DNA from: SHWB01 sp050246875
GTDB lineage: Bacteria; Pseudomonadota; Alphaproteobacteria; UBA6615
Direction: 5' to 3'
NCBI GenBank assembly: GCA_050246875.1
Contig: JBFWVF010000001.1
Span: 62,001-126,000, forward strand
DNA length: 64,000 nt
Shown here: piece by piece, positions 7,513 to 16,519 of the stretch
Position numbering within the stretch: the first letter of the stretch is position 1
Layout: each line of letters begins with the position of its first letter
Position numbers and translations under genes: made by a program
The notes under the pieces: model-generated
What the model was told of the DNA's origin: nothing
The model's input: the letters and a program-made list of their open reading frames with translations, nothing else
Database searches by the model: none

Positions 7513-8628
7513 GTGCCGATCCGCTACCGCGCCGCGGTGCTGCGCGCGCCGCGCACGCCGATGACCATCGAGGAGGTCGTCGCCGCCGACCTCGCGCCGA
7601 CCGACGTCCTGGTGCGGATGCGCGCCGCCGGCCTTTGCCACACCGACCTCGAGGTCATCGAGGGCTCGCTGCGCTATCCGATGCCAATCGTCCTCGGCCA
7701 CGAGGCCGCCGGCACCGTCGAGGCAGTGGGCAGCGCCGCACGCGGGGTGAAGGCCGGCGACCGGGTCGTGCTGTCGTGGAACCCGCACTGCGGCCACTGC
7801 TACTACTGCGACCGCGACCTGCCGATCCTCTGCGAGAGCTACCTGCGCGAAGGCCCGCAGGCGCTGCACTTCGACGGCGCGCCGCGCGCGCACCTGTCGG
7901 CGGGCGGCGAGCTGCACCAGCTCATGTTCCTCGGCACCTTCGGCGAGTACGTCATCGTCTCCGACCAGCAGGCGGTAAAGGTACCGGCCGACATCCCCTT
8001 CGAGCAGGCCTGCCTCATCGGCTGCGGCGTCATGACCGGCGTCGGCGGCGCGCTCAACATCGCCGACATCAACATCGCCGACACGGTGATGGTGATCGGC
8101 TGCGGCGCCGTCGGTCTCTCGGCTGTGCAGGGCGCGCGGCTGGCGCGCGCCGCGCGCATCGTCGCCATCGACATCGACGACGCCAAGCTCGACCTCGCCC
8201 GCCATATGGGCGCGACCGACACGGTCAATGCAAAGTCGACCGACCCCGTCGAGGCCGTGCGCGCGCTGACCAGCGGGCGGGGCGCCGACGTGGTGCTTGA
8301 GGCGGCCGGCAACGCGCTGACCTTCCGGCAGAGCGCCGAGGCGGTGCGGCCGGGCGGCCAGATCGTCTGGCTCGGCAAGATCGACGTCGCCTCCGACGTC
8401 GCCTTCCGCTGGGGCGCGCTGATGGGCGAGAAGCGCATCCGCCGTTCGAGCTACGGCGGCGCTCGCCCGGCGCGCGACTTCCCGGCGCTGGCGCGCGCTT
8501 ACCTCGACGGCACGCTGATGCTCGACGAGCTGATCACCCAGCGCATCGGCCTCGCCGCGATCAACGAGGGCTTCGCCGCGCTGCGCGACGGCAAGGCCAT
8601 CCGTTCGGTGGTGGTGTTCGATACCTGA
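7513..8628 (+). CDS. Zinc-dependent alcohol dehydrogenase
   Basis: 371 residues from GTG 7513 with AGGAG at 7501-7505. Catalytic zinc ligands are seen in GLCHTDLEV and LGHEAAGTVEAVG; the structural zinc Cys set is HCGHCYYCDRDLPILC. The NAD-binding motif is VIGCGAVGLSAVQGARLA. Length and the long catalytic domain fit the class III / aryl alcohol dehydrogenase group that oxidises primary alcohols or glutathione adducts. It follows the YciI gene and converges on the GntR gene at 8632, with only three bases between the stop codons. Substrate unknown. Confidence 0.88.
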   Translation: MPIRYRAAVLRAPRTPMTIEEVVAADLAPTDVLVRMRAAGLCHTDLEVIEGSLRYPMPIVLGHEAAGTVEAVGSAARGVKAGDRVVLSWNPHCGHCYYCDRDLPILCESYLREGPQALHFDGAPRAHLSAGGELHQLMFLGTFGEYVIVSDQQAVKVPADIPFEQACLIGCGVMTGVGGALNIADINIADTVMVIGCGAVGLSAVQGARLARAARIVAIDIDDAKLDLARHMGATDTVNAKSTDPVEAVRALTSGRGADVVLEAAGNALTFRQSAEAVRPGGQIVWLGKIDVASDVAFRWGALMGEKRIRRSSYGGARPARDFPALARAYLDGTLMLDELITQRIGLAAINEGFAALRDGKAIRSVVVFDT

Positions 8629-8631
8629 GGC

Positions 8632-9342
8632 TCATGTGTCCAGCGTCCGGCGGGCGAAGCTCTCGATGTAATCGACCAGCCGGTCGGACGCTGCGGCGGC
8701 GGCGTCGGGATCGCGCCCGGCGATAGCCTCGGCGACATCGGCGTGCAGCTTCGCCGTCAGCGGCAGGTCGGCGGCCTGCTGGTAGTGCTGATACCAGAAG
8801 CGGCGCGACAGTCCCTGCATCAGCCCCATCGACCGCGTTGCGAACTCGTTGCGCGCCGCCGTCGAGAACAGTCGGTTGAAACGGTCGTCGAGACGCATGA
8901 AGGCGATGTCGTCGCGCGCCTCGGCGGCGGCCCGCATGCCCGCCGCCGTGGCGGCGAATTCCTCGCGTTCAGCCGGCGTCGCGCGTTCGGCGGCGAGCCG
9001 GGCGATCAGCCGCTCGACGACGCGGCGCACCTCGAGCAGGCGAAGCTGCGCGCGCAGGTCGACGCCGGTGACGAGGATGCCGCGTCGCGGTAGCACGGTG
9101 ACGAGGCCGTCGCGCGCCAGCCGTTGCAGCGCCTCGCGGACCGGCGTGCGGCCGAAGCCGAGGCGATCCGCCAGCGCCGTCTCGGACAGCACCGTGCCCG
9201 GCGGCAGCTTCAGCGTGACGATCTGTTCCTCGATCTCGCGATAGGCCCGGTTCGTCAGCGTGCCGTTGCCGTCCCCCGCCGCGTCCGGGAGCGGCTGGCT
9301 GGGCCGGCCGGTGCCGGCGGGCTTGCGGGTCGAACGCGGCAT
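8632..9342 (-). CDS. GntR family regulator with FCD ligand domain
   Basis: 236 residues from ATG 9342. The N-terminal winged helix (about 30-100) reads LSETALADRLGFGRTPVREA and then DGLVTVLPRRGILVTG. A helical FCD domain (about 110-230) includes RLDDRFNRLFSTAARNE and KLHADVAEAIAGRDPDAA. FCD regulators usually respond to small organic acids and repress adjacent catabolic genes. No good ribosome site precedes the ATG, which is the only plausible start. It may control the alpha/beta hydrolases upstream or the alcohol dehydrogenase it converges on. Confidence 0.85.
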   Translation of the reverse strand: MPRSTRKPAGTGRPSQPLPDAAGDGNGTLTNRAYREIEEQIVTLKLPPGTVLSETALADRLGFGRTPVREALQRLARDGLVTVLPRRGILVTGVDLRAQLRLLEVRRVVERLIARLAAERATPAEREEFAATAAGMRAAAEARDDIAFMRLDDRFNRLFSTAARNEFATRSMGLMQGLSRRFWYQHYQQAADLPLTAKLHADVAEAIAGRDPDAAAAASDRLVDYIESFARRTLDT

Positions 9343-9410
9343 GGCGGGACCGGAGGAGACTTCGGGCGACGCCTCTCTATGCCACGAACACCGCGTCGTG
9401 GCGACGGCGC

Positions 9411-10184
9411 CTAACCGGCGAGGGCGTCGAGCACCGCCCGCGCCGTGCGCTCGGGCGCCTGCATCGTGCCGTAATGGCCCACGCCGTCGAGGACGGTCAG
9501 TTTCGCCCCGGGAATTTCCGCCGCCAGCGACTTCGCATGCGGCAGCGGGATCAGCGTATCGGCGGCACCCGCGACCACGGCGGTCGGCACGGTGATCTTC
9601 GCCAGGTCGAGCCGCTCGCAGGGACCGACCAGCGGCGCCCGGCGCGCGCCCTGCTCGGGTGTGTTGGCGCGGTGGCGGAAGGACGTGACGATTTCCGGCG
9701 TGATCTCGTCCTCCGGCATGAACATGGCGGCCATCGCCCGGGCGTTCTTCTCGCGGTCGGCGGCAAGCGCACGCAGCTTCGGCGCCACGTCCGGGCTTAG
9801 CGCGGCGAGAGATTCGCCGATGCGGTAGGTGAACACCATCACGGCCCTGTCGACCCGCTCGGGGCGACGTACCGCCAGCGCCTGGGCGATGACGCCGCCG
9901 AGCGAGACACCGACGAAGTGCGCCTTGCCGTAGCCCAACGCCCCGATCAGCGCCGCAGCGTCGTCGGCGAGGTCGAGCACCGTGTATGGCTCGGGCGCAT
10001 TCGTCGTCCGCCCGGAGTCGCGTTGGTCGTAGGAGATGACGGTGTAATGCGGCGCCAGCAGGCGGGCGAAGTTGTCGAACACAGTGAGGTCGGTGGTGGC
10101 GCCGTGCGCCAGCACGATAGGCGCGCCGCTGCCAGTGACCGCGTAGGCCGTCTTCACGCCATTCAGGTCGATAGTGCGAAGCAT
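9411..10184 (-). CDS. Alpha/beta hydrolase, tandem copy 2
   Basis: 257 residues from ATG 10184, preceded by AGGAGAGG; the longer reading to 10361 lies inside the neighbouring gene. An oxyanion region (VLAHGATTD), a nucleophile elbow GVSLGG, and a C-terminal His in DGVGHYGTMQAPE give the Ser-Asp-His triad (Asp probably in AADTLIP). The short fold resembles 3-oxoadipate enol-lactonase and haloperoxidase-like esterases. It is a close paralogue of the next gene (10223-11005), 38 bases apart, and probably belongs to an operon with it and the FAD monooxygenase. Substrate unknown. Confidence 0.85.
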   Translation of the reverse strand: MLRTIDLNGVKTAYAVTGSGAPIVLAHGATTDLTVFDNFARLLAPHYTVISYDQRDSGRTTNAPEPYTVLDLADDAAALIGALGYGKAHFVGVSLGGVIAQALAVRRPERVDRAVMVFTYRIGESLAALSPDVAPKLRALAADREKNARAMAAMFMPEDEITPEIVTSFRHRANTPEQGARRAPLVGPCERLDLAKITVPTAVVAGAADTLIPLPHAKSLAAEIPGAKLTVLDGVGHYGTMQAPERTARAVLDALAG

Positions 10185-10222
10185 GGTGCAAGCCTCTCCT
10201 GCGGATGTGCGGATGCGGGCGT

Positions 10223-11005
10223 TCAGCGCCCGGCGAGAAAATCGAGGACGACCGCGGCCACGCGCTCCGGCGCCTGGATGGTGCCGACATGGCCGACGCC
10301 GTCCAGCACGGCCGTGCGCGCGCCCGGAATCTCGGCGGCGAGCGACAGCGTCAGGTCGCAAGGGATCAGCCGGTCATCGCTCCCGGCCATCACGAGGGTC
10401 GGCGCGGTGATGTCGCCGAGGTCATAGCGGTCGCCGCCGGCGAGCAGCGCAGCCCGGCGGCGCGACTGCTCCGGCGTGCGGGTCTGACGACGGAACATGT
10501 CCACCAGCTCGGGCCGCGCGTCGACGACCGCCGGCGGAAAGAAATAGCGGCGGGCCGTCTCGCCGGCGTGCTTCTCGCGATCCGCGGCATGGACCCGCAG
10601 CCATTCCAGTGCCCCTGGATTGAATTCGCCGACCGTCTTGCCGATGCGGAAGGTGCTGGCCAGCACCAGCCGGTCGATGCGGCCGGCATGGCGCGCGGCG
10701 GCGGCCTGCGCGATCAGCCCCCCGAGCGAGGTGCCGAAGACATGCGCCCGCTCGTAGCCGAGGCCGGCGATCAGCCCGGCGAGATCGTCACCCATTTCGG
10801 CCAGCGAATAGGGACTGTCGGGATTGGTCGTCCGACCGGAATCGCGCTGGTCGTACGCAATCACCGTGTGACGCGCGGCGAGCAGCGGCGCGAAGCCGGC
10901 GAACATGGTGTGGTCGGCCTCGTTGCCGTGCACCAGCACGACCGGCGTGCCCGTCCCCGTCACGTCCGCAGCGATGCGGGTTCCATTGGCCTCGACGAAG
11001 CGCAT
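10223..11005 (-). CDS. Alpha/beta hydrolase, tandem copy 1
   Basis: 260 residues, ATG 11005 with GAGGAG at good spacing. The oxyanion region is VLVHGNEAD, the nucleophile elbow GTSLGG, the acid probably in SDDRLIP, and the His lies in DGVGHVGTIQAPER. Its sequence lines up with the gene at 9411 over the full length (for example AYDQRDSGRTTN against SYDQRDSGRTTN), so the two arose by tandem duplication. It begins nine bases after the FAD monooxygenase stop, suggesting that hydrolysis follows a hydroxylation step in one pathway (inference). Confidence 0.87.
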   Translation of the reverse strand: MRFVEANGTRIAADVTGTGTPVVLVHGNEADHTMFAGFAPLLAARHTVIAYDQRDSGRTTNPDSPYSLAEMGDDLAGLIAGLGYERAHVFGTSLGGLIAQAAAARHAGRIDRLVLASTFRIGKTVGEFNPGALEWLRVHAADREKHAGETARRYFFPPAVVDARPELVDMFRRQTRTPEQSRRRAALLAGGDRYDLGDITAPTLVMAGSDDRLIPCDLTLSLAAEIPGARTAVLDGVGHVGTIQAPERVAAVVLDFLAGR

Positions 11006-11014
11006 GACGTCTCC

Positions 11015-12658
11015 TCAGTGCAACAGTGTGGCAAGCGCGCCGGCGAGTTCCCCTGCCGGATCGGGCGGTGTCCAGGCCATGCGAAACGCGACATGGCCGT
11101 CGGGTCGGACCAGAACGGCGCCGCGTGGACCGATCTGGAAGCCGGCCACCGGATCCGCCTGCGGCAACCGTTGCAGACCGAGACGTACGCCGCTCTTGCG
11201 TGTCACATCACGGCCGGCTGCCAGCCATTCGTCGGCGGCCGGGCCGGCGACCAGCGTGAAGTCGCGGTCGAACCAGTCGAGGGTCGACACACGACGTGAA
11301 TGGTCGAGCCACAGGTGCGGGAAGCGGCTGCCCGGTCGGTCGTTGGGCGTATAGATGCGCGGATTGTGCGCCGGGCGCACCGTCCCGTCTGCAATGATCG
11401 CCCCGGCTTCGTAAACGACGCCCAGATCCTGGCCAATGCGGTGGATGTGCAGTTCCTGCTCCTTGAGCAGGAATCGAATCTGGTCGTCGTTGCCGCTGCG
11501 CATGCCCTCCTCGTTGCTGTACATCCGGTGATAGTTGCCGAGGCTCCAATCGGCATTGGAATGGGCGATCGGCCGACGCTCGGCGTCATAGGTGTCGAGC
11601 AGGCGCGGGGCCGCTTCTCCGCGCAGCACCATCGCGAGCTTCCAGGCGAGGTTGTGGGCGTCCTGTACGCCGGAGTTCAGACCGAAGCCGCCGGACGGTG
11701 GGAAACGGTGGGCCGCGTCGCCGACAAGGAACAGCCGGCCCTTGCGGAAGGTTTCCGCGACCTGGCGCGAGAACCGCCAGTGCGAGCGGTTGATGAGTTC
11801 GATCGGCTGGTCGGGCACGCCGATGTAGCGGCGCAGCATTTCCACCGTCTCGGCGTCTGTCCACGGACGTGGCCGCTCGTCGCGTTCGGCGCCGAGCGAG
11901 AACAGGGTCAGCCAGCGGTCACCGCGCGGATCGGTCGACAATATGTTGACTGCCGGCAGGCTGCGATCGGGCGGCAACACGCGGAAGACCTGCACCTTCG
12001 TCGCACCGGGTATGGCCGACAGGTCGCTCTTCCAGAACTCGTTCAGCATGACCCGCAGCGTCGCAGGACCGATCATCTCGATGCCGGCCGCCCGGCGCGT
12101 CGGGCTCGGGGCGCCGTCGGCCGCCAGCAGATAGCGCGCGCGCCAATGCTCCGGTCGGCTACCGTCGAGCGGCCGAACCTCCACGGTAACGCCATCCGCG
12201 TCCTCGGTGTAGCCGACGAACTCGGTGGCGAAGCGGATGCGGGCGTGACGAGCGCCCGAAAGGGCGCGGAACAGCACTTCCTCGACCGCATCCTGGGCGA
12301 CGCCGCTCTTCCACTCCGGTCCCTGGTCCAGATTGGGCTCGGGCAGCGTGCGGCCGATCTCACGCCCGGCGATCGCTTCGACGAACACGAACAGGTCCGT
12401 CTCGTCGGCGAGCCCGCGAGCGCGGACGGCATCGGCGACGCCCCAGCCGCGGAAGATTTCCATGGTGCGCGAGTAGCAGGCGCGCGACTTGGGGTGATCC
12501 GTCGTCGTTGCGCTTTTTTCGACCAGTACACAGTCGATCCCGAAGCGTTCCAGCGCCAGTGCCAGTGCCAGCCCCACGGGTCCGCCTCCGACGATGAAGA
12601 CGTCGGTGGTCAGTGTCTCTGACCGTCGCGGCGCGGGCACGTTCGGGGCGTTCGTCAT
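11015..12658 (-). CDS. FAD-dependent aromatic monooxygenase (PheA/TfdB-like)
   Basis: 547 residues from ATG 12658. The FAD/NAD dinucleotide motif is VFIVGGGPVGLALALALERFG; the second motif is AADGAPSPTRRAAG; the ribityl-binding GD motif is LVGDAAHRFPPSGGFGLNSG. A C-terminal thioredoxin-like extension (about 430-547) is typical of phenol-hydroxylase-like enzymes, which use NAD(P)H and oxygen to hydroxylate a ring. It is the first gene of an apparent operon with the two alpha/beta hydrolases. An anthranilate, resorcinol or polyketide-type substrate is possible but not readable. Confidence 0.88.
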   Translation of the reverse strand: MTNAPNVPAPRRSETLTTDVFIVGGGPVGLALALALERFGIDCVLVEKSATTTDHPKSRACYSRTMEIFRGWGVADAVRARGLADETDLFVFVEAIAGREIGRTLPEPNLDQGPEWKSGVAQDAVEEVLFRALSGARHARIRFATEFVGYTEDADGVTVEVRPLDGSRPEHWRARYLLAADGAPSPTRRAAGIEMIGPATLRVMLNEFWKSDLSAIPGATKVQVFRVLPPDRSLPAVNILSTDPRGDRWLTLFSLGAERDERPRPWTDAETVEMLRRYIGVPDQPIELINRSHWRFSRQVAETFRKGRLFLVGDAAHRFPPSGGFGLNSGVQDAHNLAWKLAMVLRGEAAPRLLDTYDAERRPIAHSNADWSLGNYHRMYSNEEGMRSGNDDQIRFLLKEQELHIHRIGQDLGVVYEAGAIIADGTVRPAHNPRIYTPNDRPGSRFPHLWLDHSRRVSTLDWFDRDFTLVAGPAADEWLAAGRDVTRKSGVRLGLQRLPQADPVAGFQIGPRGAVLVRPDGHVAFRMAWTPPDPAGELAGALATLLH

Positions 12659-12841
12659 GACGTTCGCCCCGCACCTGTCCGTCGGGAGGCCGATTTCCCC
12701 TTCGGCAGCCACCCGCCCTCCCCGCACGGCATGGCTGACGTGCCCGCACTATCCCCTTGGCGATGCGAGGAGCCGGCGCCATGTTCGCCTCCGTCGCGGC
12801 GGCGCAGCGGGCGCCGGCCGGCGCCTTCCCGGGGTTCGCAC

Positions 12842-13183
12842 ATGGTCCAGGCCCTCGCGCCCATTGGCCTGCTCATCGCCTCGAACGTGTTCATGACCTT
12901 CGCCTGGTACGGACACCTGCGCTTCAAGGAAACGGCGCTGCCGGTCGTCGTGATGGCGAGCTGGGGCATCGCCTTCTTCGAATACTGGCTCGCCGTGCCG
13001 GCCAACCGCATCGGCCACGGCACCTACAGCGTCGCCGAACTGAAGACCATGCAGGAGGTCATCACTCTGGTCGTGTTCGCCGCCTTCTCGGTGCTGTGGC
13101 TCGGCGAATCGCTGCGCTGGAACCATGCCGCCGGCTTCGTCTGCCTCGTCGCCGCCGTGTTCTTCGTCTTCCACAAGTGGTGA
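12842..13183 (+). CDS. DMT family membrane protein, DUF486
   Basis: 113 residues from ATG 12842; the longer frame to 12731 is Arg/Pro-rich and unlikely. Four hydrophobic segments are seen: about 5-22, 31-48, 68-88 and 95-112. The motifs TFAWYGHLRF, WGIAFFEYWLAVPANRIG and LGESLRWNHAAGF are the signature of the DUF486 small drug/metabolite transporter-like family. Function unproved. It is alone on its strand, divergent from the FAD monooxygenase and convergent with the NIPSNAP gene. Confidence 0.85.
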   Translation: MVQALAPIGLLIASNVFMTFAWYGHLRFKETALPVVVMASWGIAFFEYWLAVPANRIGHGTYSVAELKTMQEVITLVVFAAFSVLWLGESLRWNHAAGFVCLVAAVFFVFHKW

Positions 13184-13219
13184 GGGCGCGGACCGCTCCG
13201 CGCCCCGGCACTTCCCCGC

Positions 13220-13873
13220 CTACTTCAGCGGCGAGAACGGCAACGGTACCAGGATGCGGTTTTCCTGCGCGATCAGCTTCGAGGCCACTTGCGCGCGGTA
13301 GGCGCCGAAGGCCGGATCGGCGGCCGTCGCGGCCAGCGTCTGCTCGCGCACCGCGTGGCTCTTCCAGTACCAGAGATGGACGACCTGATGCAGCCGCGCG
13401 CTCGCCGTGTAGAAGTAGCCGACCAGCGGCCAGCCATGCTTGTCGGTAACCGGCAGGCCAAAGGCCTTGAAGGCCTGCACGTAGCCGGCGACGCTGCCGT
13501 AGGTCAGCGTGTAGGTGCGCGCATCGACGATGGCGAGGTCGCCGCCGCCGCCCGGATGCGTGAACGGCACGCACAGGTCGGTCGCCTCGAGCAGCCGGTT
13601 TTCCTGCGTCAGCAGCATGCCGGCCGTGGCCTTGCGGTACTCGGCGAAATCCTTGTGCGAATAGAGCGCGCGCGACACTTCCTGGCGCTGGCCGAGGCTC
13701 TCCCACTTCCAGTAGTGGACGACCTGATTGAGCATGCCGCTCTCGGAGGTGAAGATGCCGCCGAGGTCGTAGCCGACCTGCTTCATCGCCGGCAGTGCGA
13801 TGTCGCGCAGCGCCTCGATGTACGGCACGTTCTTACCGTGCTGGACCGTGTAGGTACGTTCGTCGACGATCAT
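13220..13873 (-). CDS. NIPSNAP family protein with two repeats, copy 2
   Basis: 217 residues from ATG 13873 with GGGAGAGG upstream. It contains two ferredoxin-like NIPSNAP halves: about 1-105 (IVDERTYTV, then MLNQVVHYWKWESL) and about 108-210 (IVDARTYTLTYG, then LHQVVHLWYWKSH). NIPSNAP domains are small alpha/beta barrels of the dimeric type, often linked to catabolic operons; no metal or cofactor site is visible. A paralogue of the same length lies 41 bases upstream and the pair is probably co-transcribed. Biochemical role unknown. Confidence 0.85.
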   Translation of the reverse strand: MIVDERTYTVQHGKNVPYIEALRDIALPAMKQVGYDLGGIFTSESGMLNQVVHYWKWESLGQRQEVSRALYSHKDFAEYRKATAGMLLTQENRLLEATDLCVPFTHPGGGGDLAIVDARTYTLTYGSVAGYVQAFKAFGLPVTDKHGWPLVGYFYTASARLHQVVHLWYWKSHAVREQTLAATAADPAFGAYRAQVASKLIAQENRILVPLPFSPLK

Positions 13874-13914
13874 CGTCCTCTCCCTGGACAGGCTGTGTTG
13901 GTTGCCGCCGTCGC

Positions 13915-14571
13915 CTAGCGGAACGGCGAGAAGGGCGTCGGCACGAGGAACCGGTTCTCCTGCGCGATCATGCGGCCGGTGTTGAGCGCCTGGTAGGCCC
14001 GGAACTCCGGATCGGCCAGTGTTTCCGCCACGATCCTCTCGCGCGCGGCATGGCTCGGCCAATACCACAGGTGAACGATCTGGTGCAGCGTTCCGTTGGT
14101 CGACGCGCAGTAGGCGAGCAATGGCCATCCGCGCGCCTGCATGATGGGCAGGCCGAAGGTGCGGAAGATACGCACATAGGCGGGGACGCTGCCGATGGCG
14201 AGGGTGTAGGTTCGCGCATCGACGACGGCGAGATCGCCCGCGCCGCCGTCGCGCGCGAAGGGAGTGCCGAGTTCCGCGACCGCATCGACGATCCGGCTCT
14301 CCTGGCGCAGCAGGAGGCCGGCGGCGGCCTTGCGGTACTCGCCGAACTCCCTGTCGGCGCCGAGCGCGCGGAACCCTTCCTGGCGCCGGCCGGCATCGGG
14401 CCAGCGCCAGTAGTGGACGACCTGGTTGAGCATGCCGCTCTCGGTCGTGAAGACGCCGCCGCAATCGTGACCGAGGCGCTTCATCGCCGGCAGGGCAAGG
14501 TCGCGCAGGGCGTCGAGATAGGCCGGCATCTGGCCGTGCCGCGCCGTATAGGTGCGTTCGTCGACGATCAT
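13915..14571 (-). CDS. NIPSNAP family protein with two repeats, copy 1
   Basis: 218 residues from ATG 14571. Same architecture as the gene at 13220: a first half beginning IVDERTYTARHG with MLNQVVHYWRW and a second half beginning IVDARTYTLAIG with LHQIVHLWYW. The C-termini agree too (AQENRFLVPTPFSPFR against AQENRILVPLPFSPLK). The pair is divergent from the cupin array at 14711, with 139 bases between the start codons, so regulation may be shared. Function unknown. Confidence 0.85.
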   Translation of the reverse strand: MIVDERTYTARHGQMPAYLDALRDLALPAMKRLGHDCGGVFTTESGMLNQVVHYWRWPDAGRRQEGFRALGADREFGEYRKAAAGLLLRQESRIVDAVAELGTPFARDGGAGDLAVVDARTYTLAIGSVPAYVRIFRTFGLPIMQARGWPLLAYCASTNGTLHQIVHLWYWPSHAARERIVAETLADPEFRAYQALNTGRMIAQENRFLVPTPFSPFR

Positions 14572-14710
14572 CGGCGTTCCCCCGGGGTCGTGGGCGCCCC
14601 GCTGCCTGCGGCATGGTGGCCGACGGCGCCCGGCCGGGCAACGGTCGCGGCCGGGGCCGCCGCGTGGTAGCCTGGATGTCCGCAACGCATGACGGATCGG
14701 GAGGCCACCG

Positions 14711-15256
14711 ATGGAGGAGCCGAAGGTTTCGGTCGCCGAAATGGAAAAGCGGGTCTGCCGCATCGACCGGGTGACGGGCGGCATGTTGTCGTTTCTCGAC
14801 CAGCGCATGCCGGCGCACGAGCGCGAGATCATCAACATCATCGGCATGGCGGTCGCCGAGAATCCGGGTGCGCCGGAACTGCAGCCCAAGATCGCGGCGC
14901 CGGCGCATGGCTTCGCCGTGACGATGGTGCGCGCCGACCCCGGCAAGGGCGCGGCGCTTCATGCCCACCCCACGGAGGAAGTCTTCACGCCCATCACCGG
15001 CCGGTGGGCGATCTTCTGGCTGGAGGACGGCGTCGAGCGGGAAGTGACGATCGGCCCCGGCGATACGATCTCGGTGCCGATCGGCATCTACCGCGGCTTC
15101 CGCAACGTGTCCGATGCCCCGGGCCTGCTCAATTCCGTCATCGGCGGCCCGGACACGGGCAAGGTGCTGTGGCACCCGTCGGTCATCGACGGCGCCCGCG
15201 CCACGGGACTGGAGATCGACGGGGAGGGAAACCTGCGCAACATCGCAGCGGAGTGA
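14711..15256 (+). CDS. Cupin domain protein, array member 1
   Basis: 181 residues from ATG 14711, GGGAGG upstream. An N-terminal helical part (MEKRVCRID, FLDQRMPAHEREIINIIGM) leads into a beta-barrel. Cupin motif 1 is intact (GAALHAHPTEEVFTPITG: two His and a Glu). Motif 2 reads GDTISVPIGIYRGFRNVS, with Arg where the fourth metal ligand His normally sits. The C-terminus has GKVLWHPSVIDGARATGL. It heads four consecutive cupin genes. Cupins can be oxygenases, isomerases or binding proteins; no reaction can be assigned. Confidence 0.85.
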   Translation: MEEPKVSVAEMEKRVCRIDRVTGGMLSFLDQRMPAHEREIINIIGMAVAENPGAPELQPKIAAPAHGFAVTMVRADPGKGAALHAHPTEEVFTPITGRWAIFWLEDGVEREVTIGPGDTISVPIGIYRGFRNVSDAPGLLNSVIGGPDTGKVLWHPSVIDGARATGLEIDGEGNLRNIAAE

Positions 15257-15305
15257 CGGCCGCGGGTTTGCGTGTACGGCGCCAACATCGGAGGAGGCTT
15301 CGGCG

Positions 15306-15866
15306 ATGAGTGTGGACGGCAAGCCGCGTATCTCGGAAGCGGAGATGGAGAAGACGTACGTGGCGCGAGAGGGAGCCTCGCACGGCTCCAACCTCGCCTT
15401 CCTCGACCAGTGCCTGCCCCAGTACGGGCGCGAAATCATCAACATGATCGGGCTCGGCGTCACCGAGAACGCCAGCGATCCGGCACTGGTGCCGAAGATC
15501 GGGCTGCCCGCTCACGGCTTCGCCGTCACCTACAATCGCGCCCGGCAGGGCGGCGGCGCGGCGCTGCACGCGCACCTTACCGAGGAAGTCTTCATCCCCG
15601 TGCGCGGCACATGGGAAATCTACTGGCTCGAAGGAAGCGAACGGCGTGCGGTGTCGATCGGTGCGGGTGACGTGATCCACGTTCCGACAAAGATCTATCG
15701 TGGCTTCAGGTTGCTTTCCGCCGAGCCCGACGCGCTCCTCATCGGCCTCGTCGGCGGGCCCGACCCCGGCCATGTGGAATGGCACCCGGACGTCCTCGAG
15801 GAAACGCGGGCAGCCGGCTACGAGCTCGATCCGCAGGGCAACCTGCGACGGATTGCCGGCGCTTGA
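15306..15866 (+). CDS. Cupin domain protein, array member 2
   Basis: 186 residues from ATG 15306 with GGAGGAGG upstream, 49 bases after member 1. Motif 1 is ALHAHLTEEVFIPVRG; motif 2 is GDVIHVPTKIYRGFRLLS, with Lys in place of the usual Gly and Arg in place of the metal His. The shared flanks FLDQCLPQYGREIINMIGLG and HVEWHPDVLEETRAAGY show common descent with its neighbours. It is probably part of the same transcript. The motif-2 changes make it the most divergent of the array in that loop. Confidence 0.83.
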   Translation: MSVDGKPRISEAEMEKTYVAREGASHGSNLAFLDQCLPQYGREIINMIGLGVTENASDPALVPKIGLPAHGFAVTYNRARQGGGAALHAHLTEEVFIPVRGTWEIYWLEGSERRAVSIGAGDVIHVPTKIYRGFRLLSAEPDALLIGLVGGPDPGHVEWHPDVLEETRAAGYELDPQGNLRRIAGA

Positions 15867-15939
15867 CGGCGCCGCGCCTTGACAGGACCGGGCCGCGATA
15901 CCGAACTTGGAAACGACAATTCAACCGGGAGGAAGGGTG

Positions 15940-16494
15940 ATGGAAACCCCGCGCGTTTCGCCCGAGGAGATGGAGCGCAAGCACGTCGTCCGCTATCGCG
16001 ACTGCAAGGGCTCCGACCTCGCCTATCTCGACCAGCGCATGCCCGAGCACGCGCGCGAGATCGTCAACGTCATCGGCATGAACGTCACCGAGAATACCGA
16101 TGACCCGCTGCTGCGGCCCAAGCTGGGCAACGCCTACGGCTTCTCGCTGGTCTACAACAAGGCCTTCGCCGGCAGCGGCTCGGGTCCGGCCTTCCACTCC
16201 CACCAGACCGAGGAAGTGTTCATCCCGATGAAGGGCACGTGGGAAGTGGTGTGGCTCGAGGGCGAGACCGAACGCGCGGTACGCCTCGAGCCGCTCGACG
16301 TCTGCTCGGTGCCGGTCGGCATCTATCGCGGCTTCCGCCTGGTGTCCGGCGAGGCCGACGCCATGATGCTGGCGATCGTCGGCGGGCCGGAAGCAGGCCA
16401 TGTCGCCTGGCATCCCAGCGTCATCGAGAAGGCACGCGCCACCGGGCTCGAAGTCGACGACCAGGGCAATCTGCGCAAGATCGCAGCCGAGTAG
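15940..16494 (+). CDS. Cupin domain protein, array member 3
   Basis: 184 residues; ATG 15940 follows GGGAGGAAGGGTG and is preferred to the in-frame ATG at 15907, which lacks a site. Motif 1 is AFHSHQTEEVFIPMKG, motif 2 LDVCSVPVGIYRGFRLVS, again Arg for His and also Leu for the leading Gly. YLDQRMPEHAREIVNVIGM and HVAWHPSVIEKARATGL are the array signature flanks. It lies 73 bases after member 2 and 25 before the bicupin gene. Confidence 0.85.
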   Translation: METPRVSPEEMERKHVVRYRDCKGSDLAYLDQRMPEHAREIVNVIGMNVTENTDDPLLRPKLGNAYGFSLVYNKAFAGSGSGPAFHSHQTEEVFIPMKGTWEVVWLEGETERAVRLEPLDVCSVPVGIYRGFRLVSGEADAMMLAIVGGPEAGHVAWHPSVIEKARATGLEVDDQGNLRKIAAE

Positions 16495-16519
16495 CGGCCG
16501 AGATGAGGGAGAGACACGC

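Noticed and set aside
13874..15463. Upstream extension of the NIPSNAP frame
   Set aside because: Composition is that of antisense cupin DNA; the NIPSNAP start at 13873 has a ribosome site.
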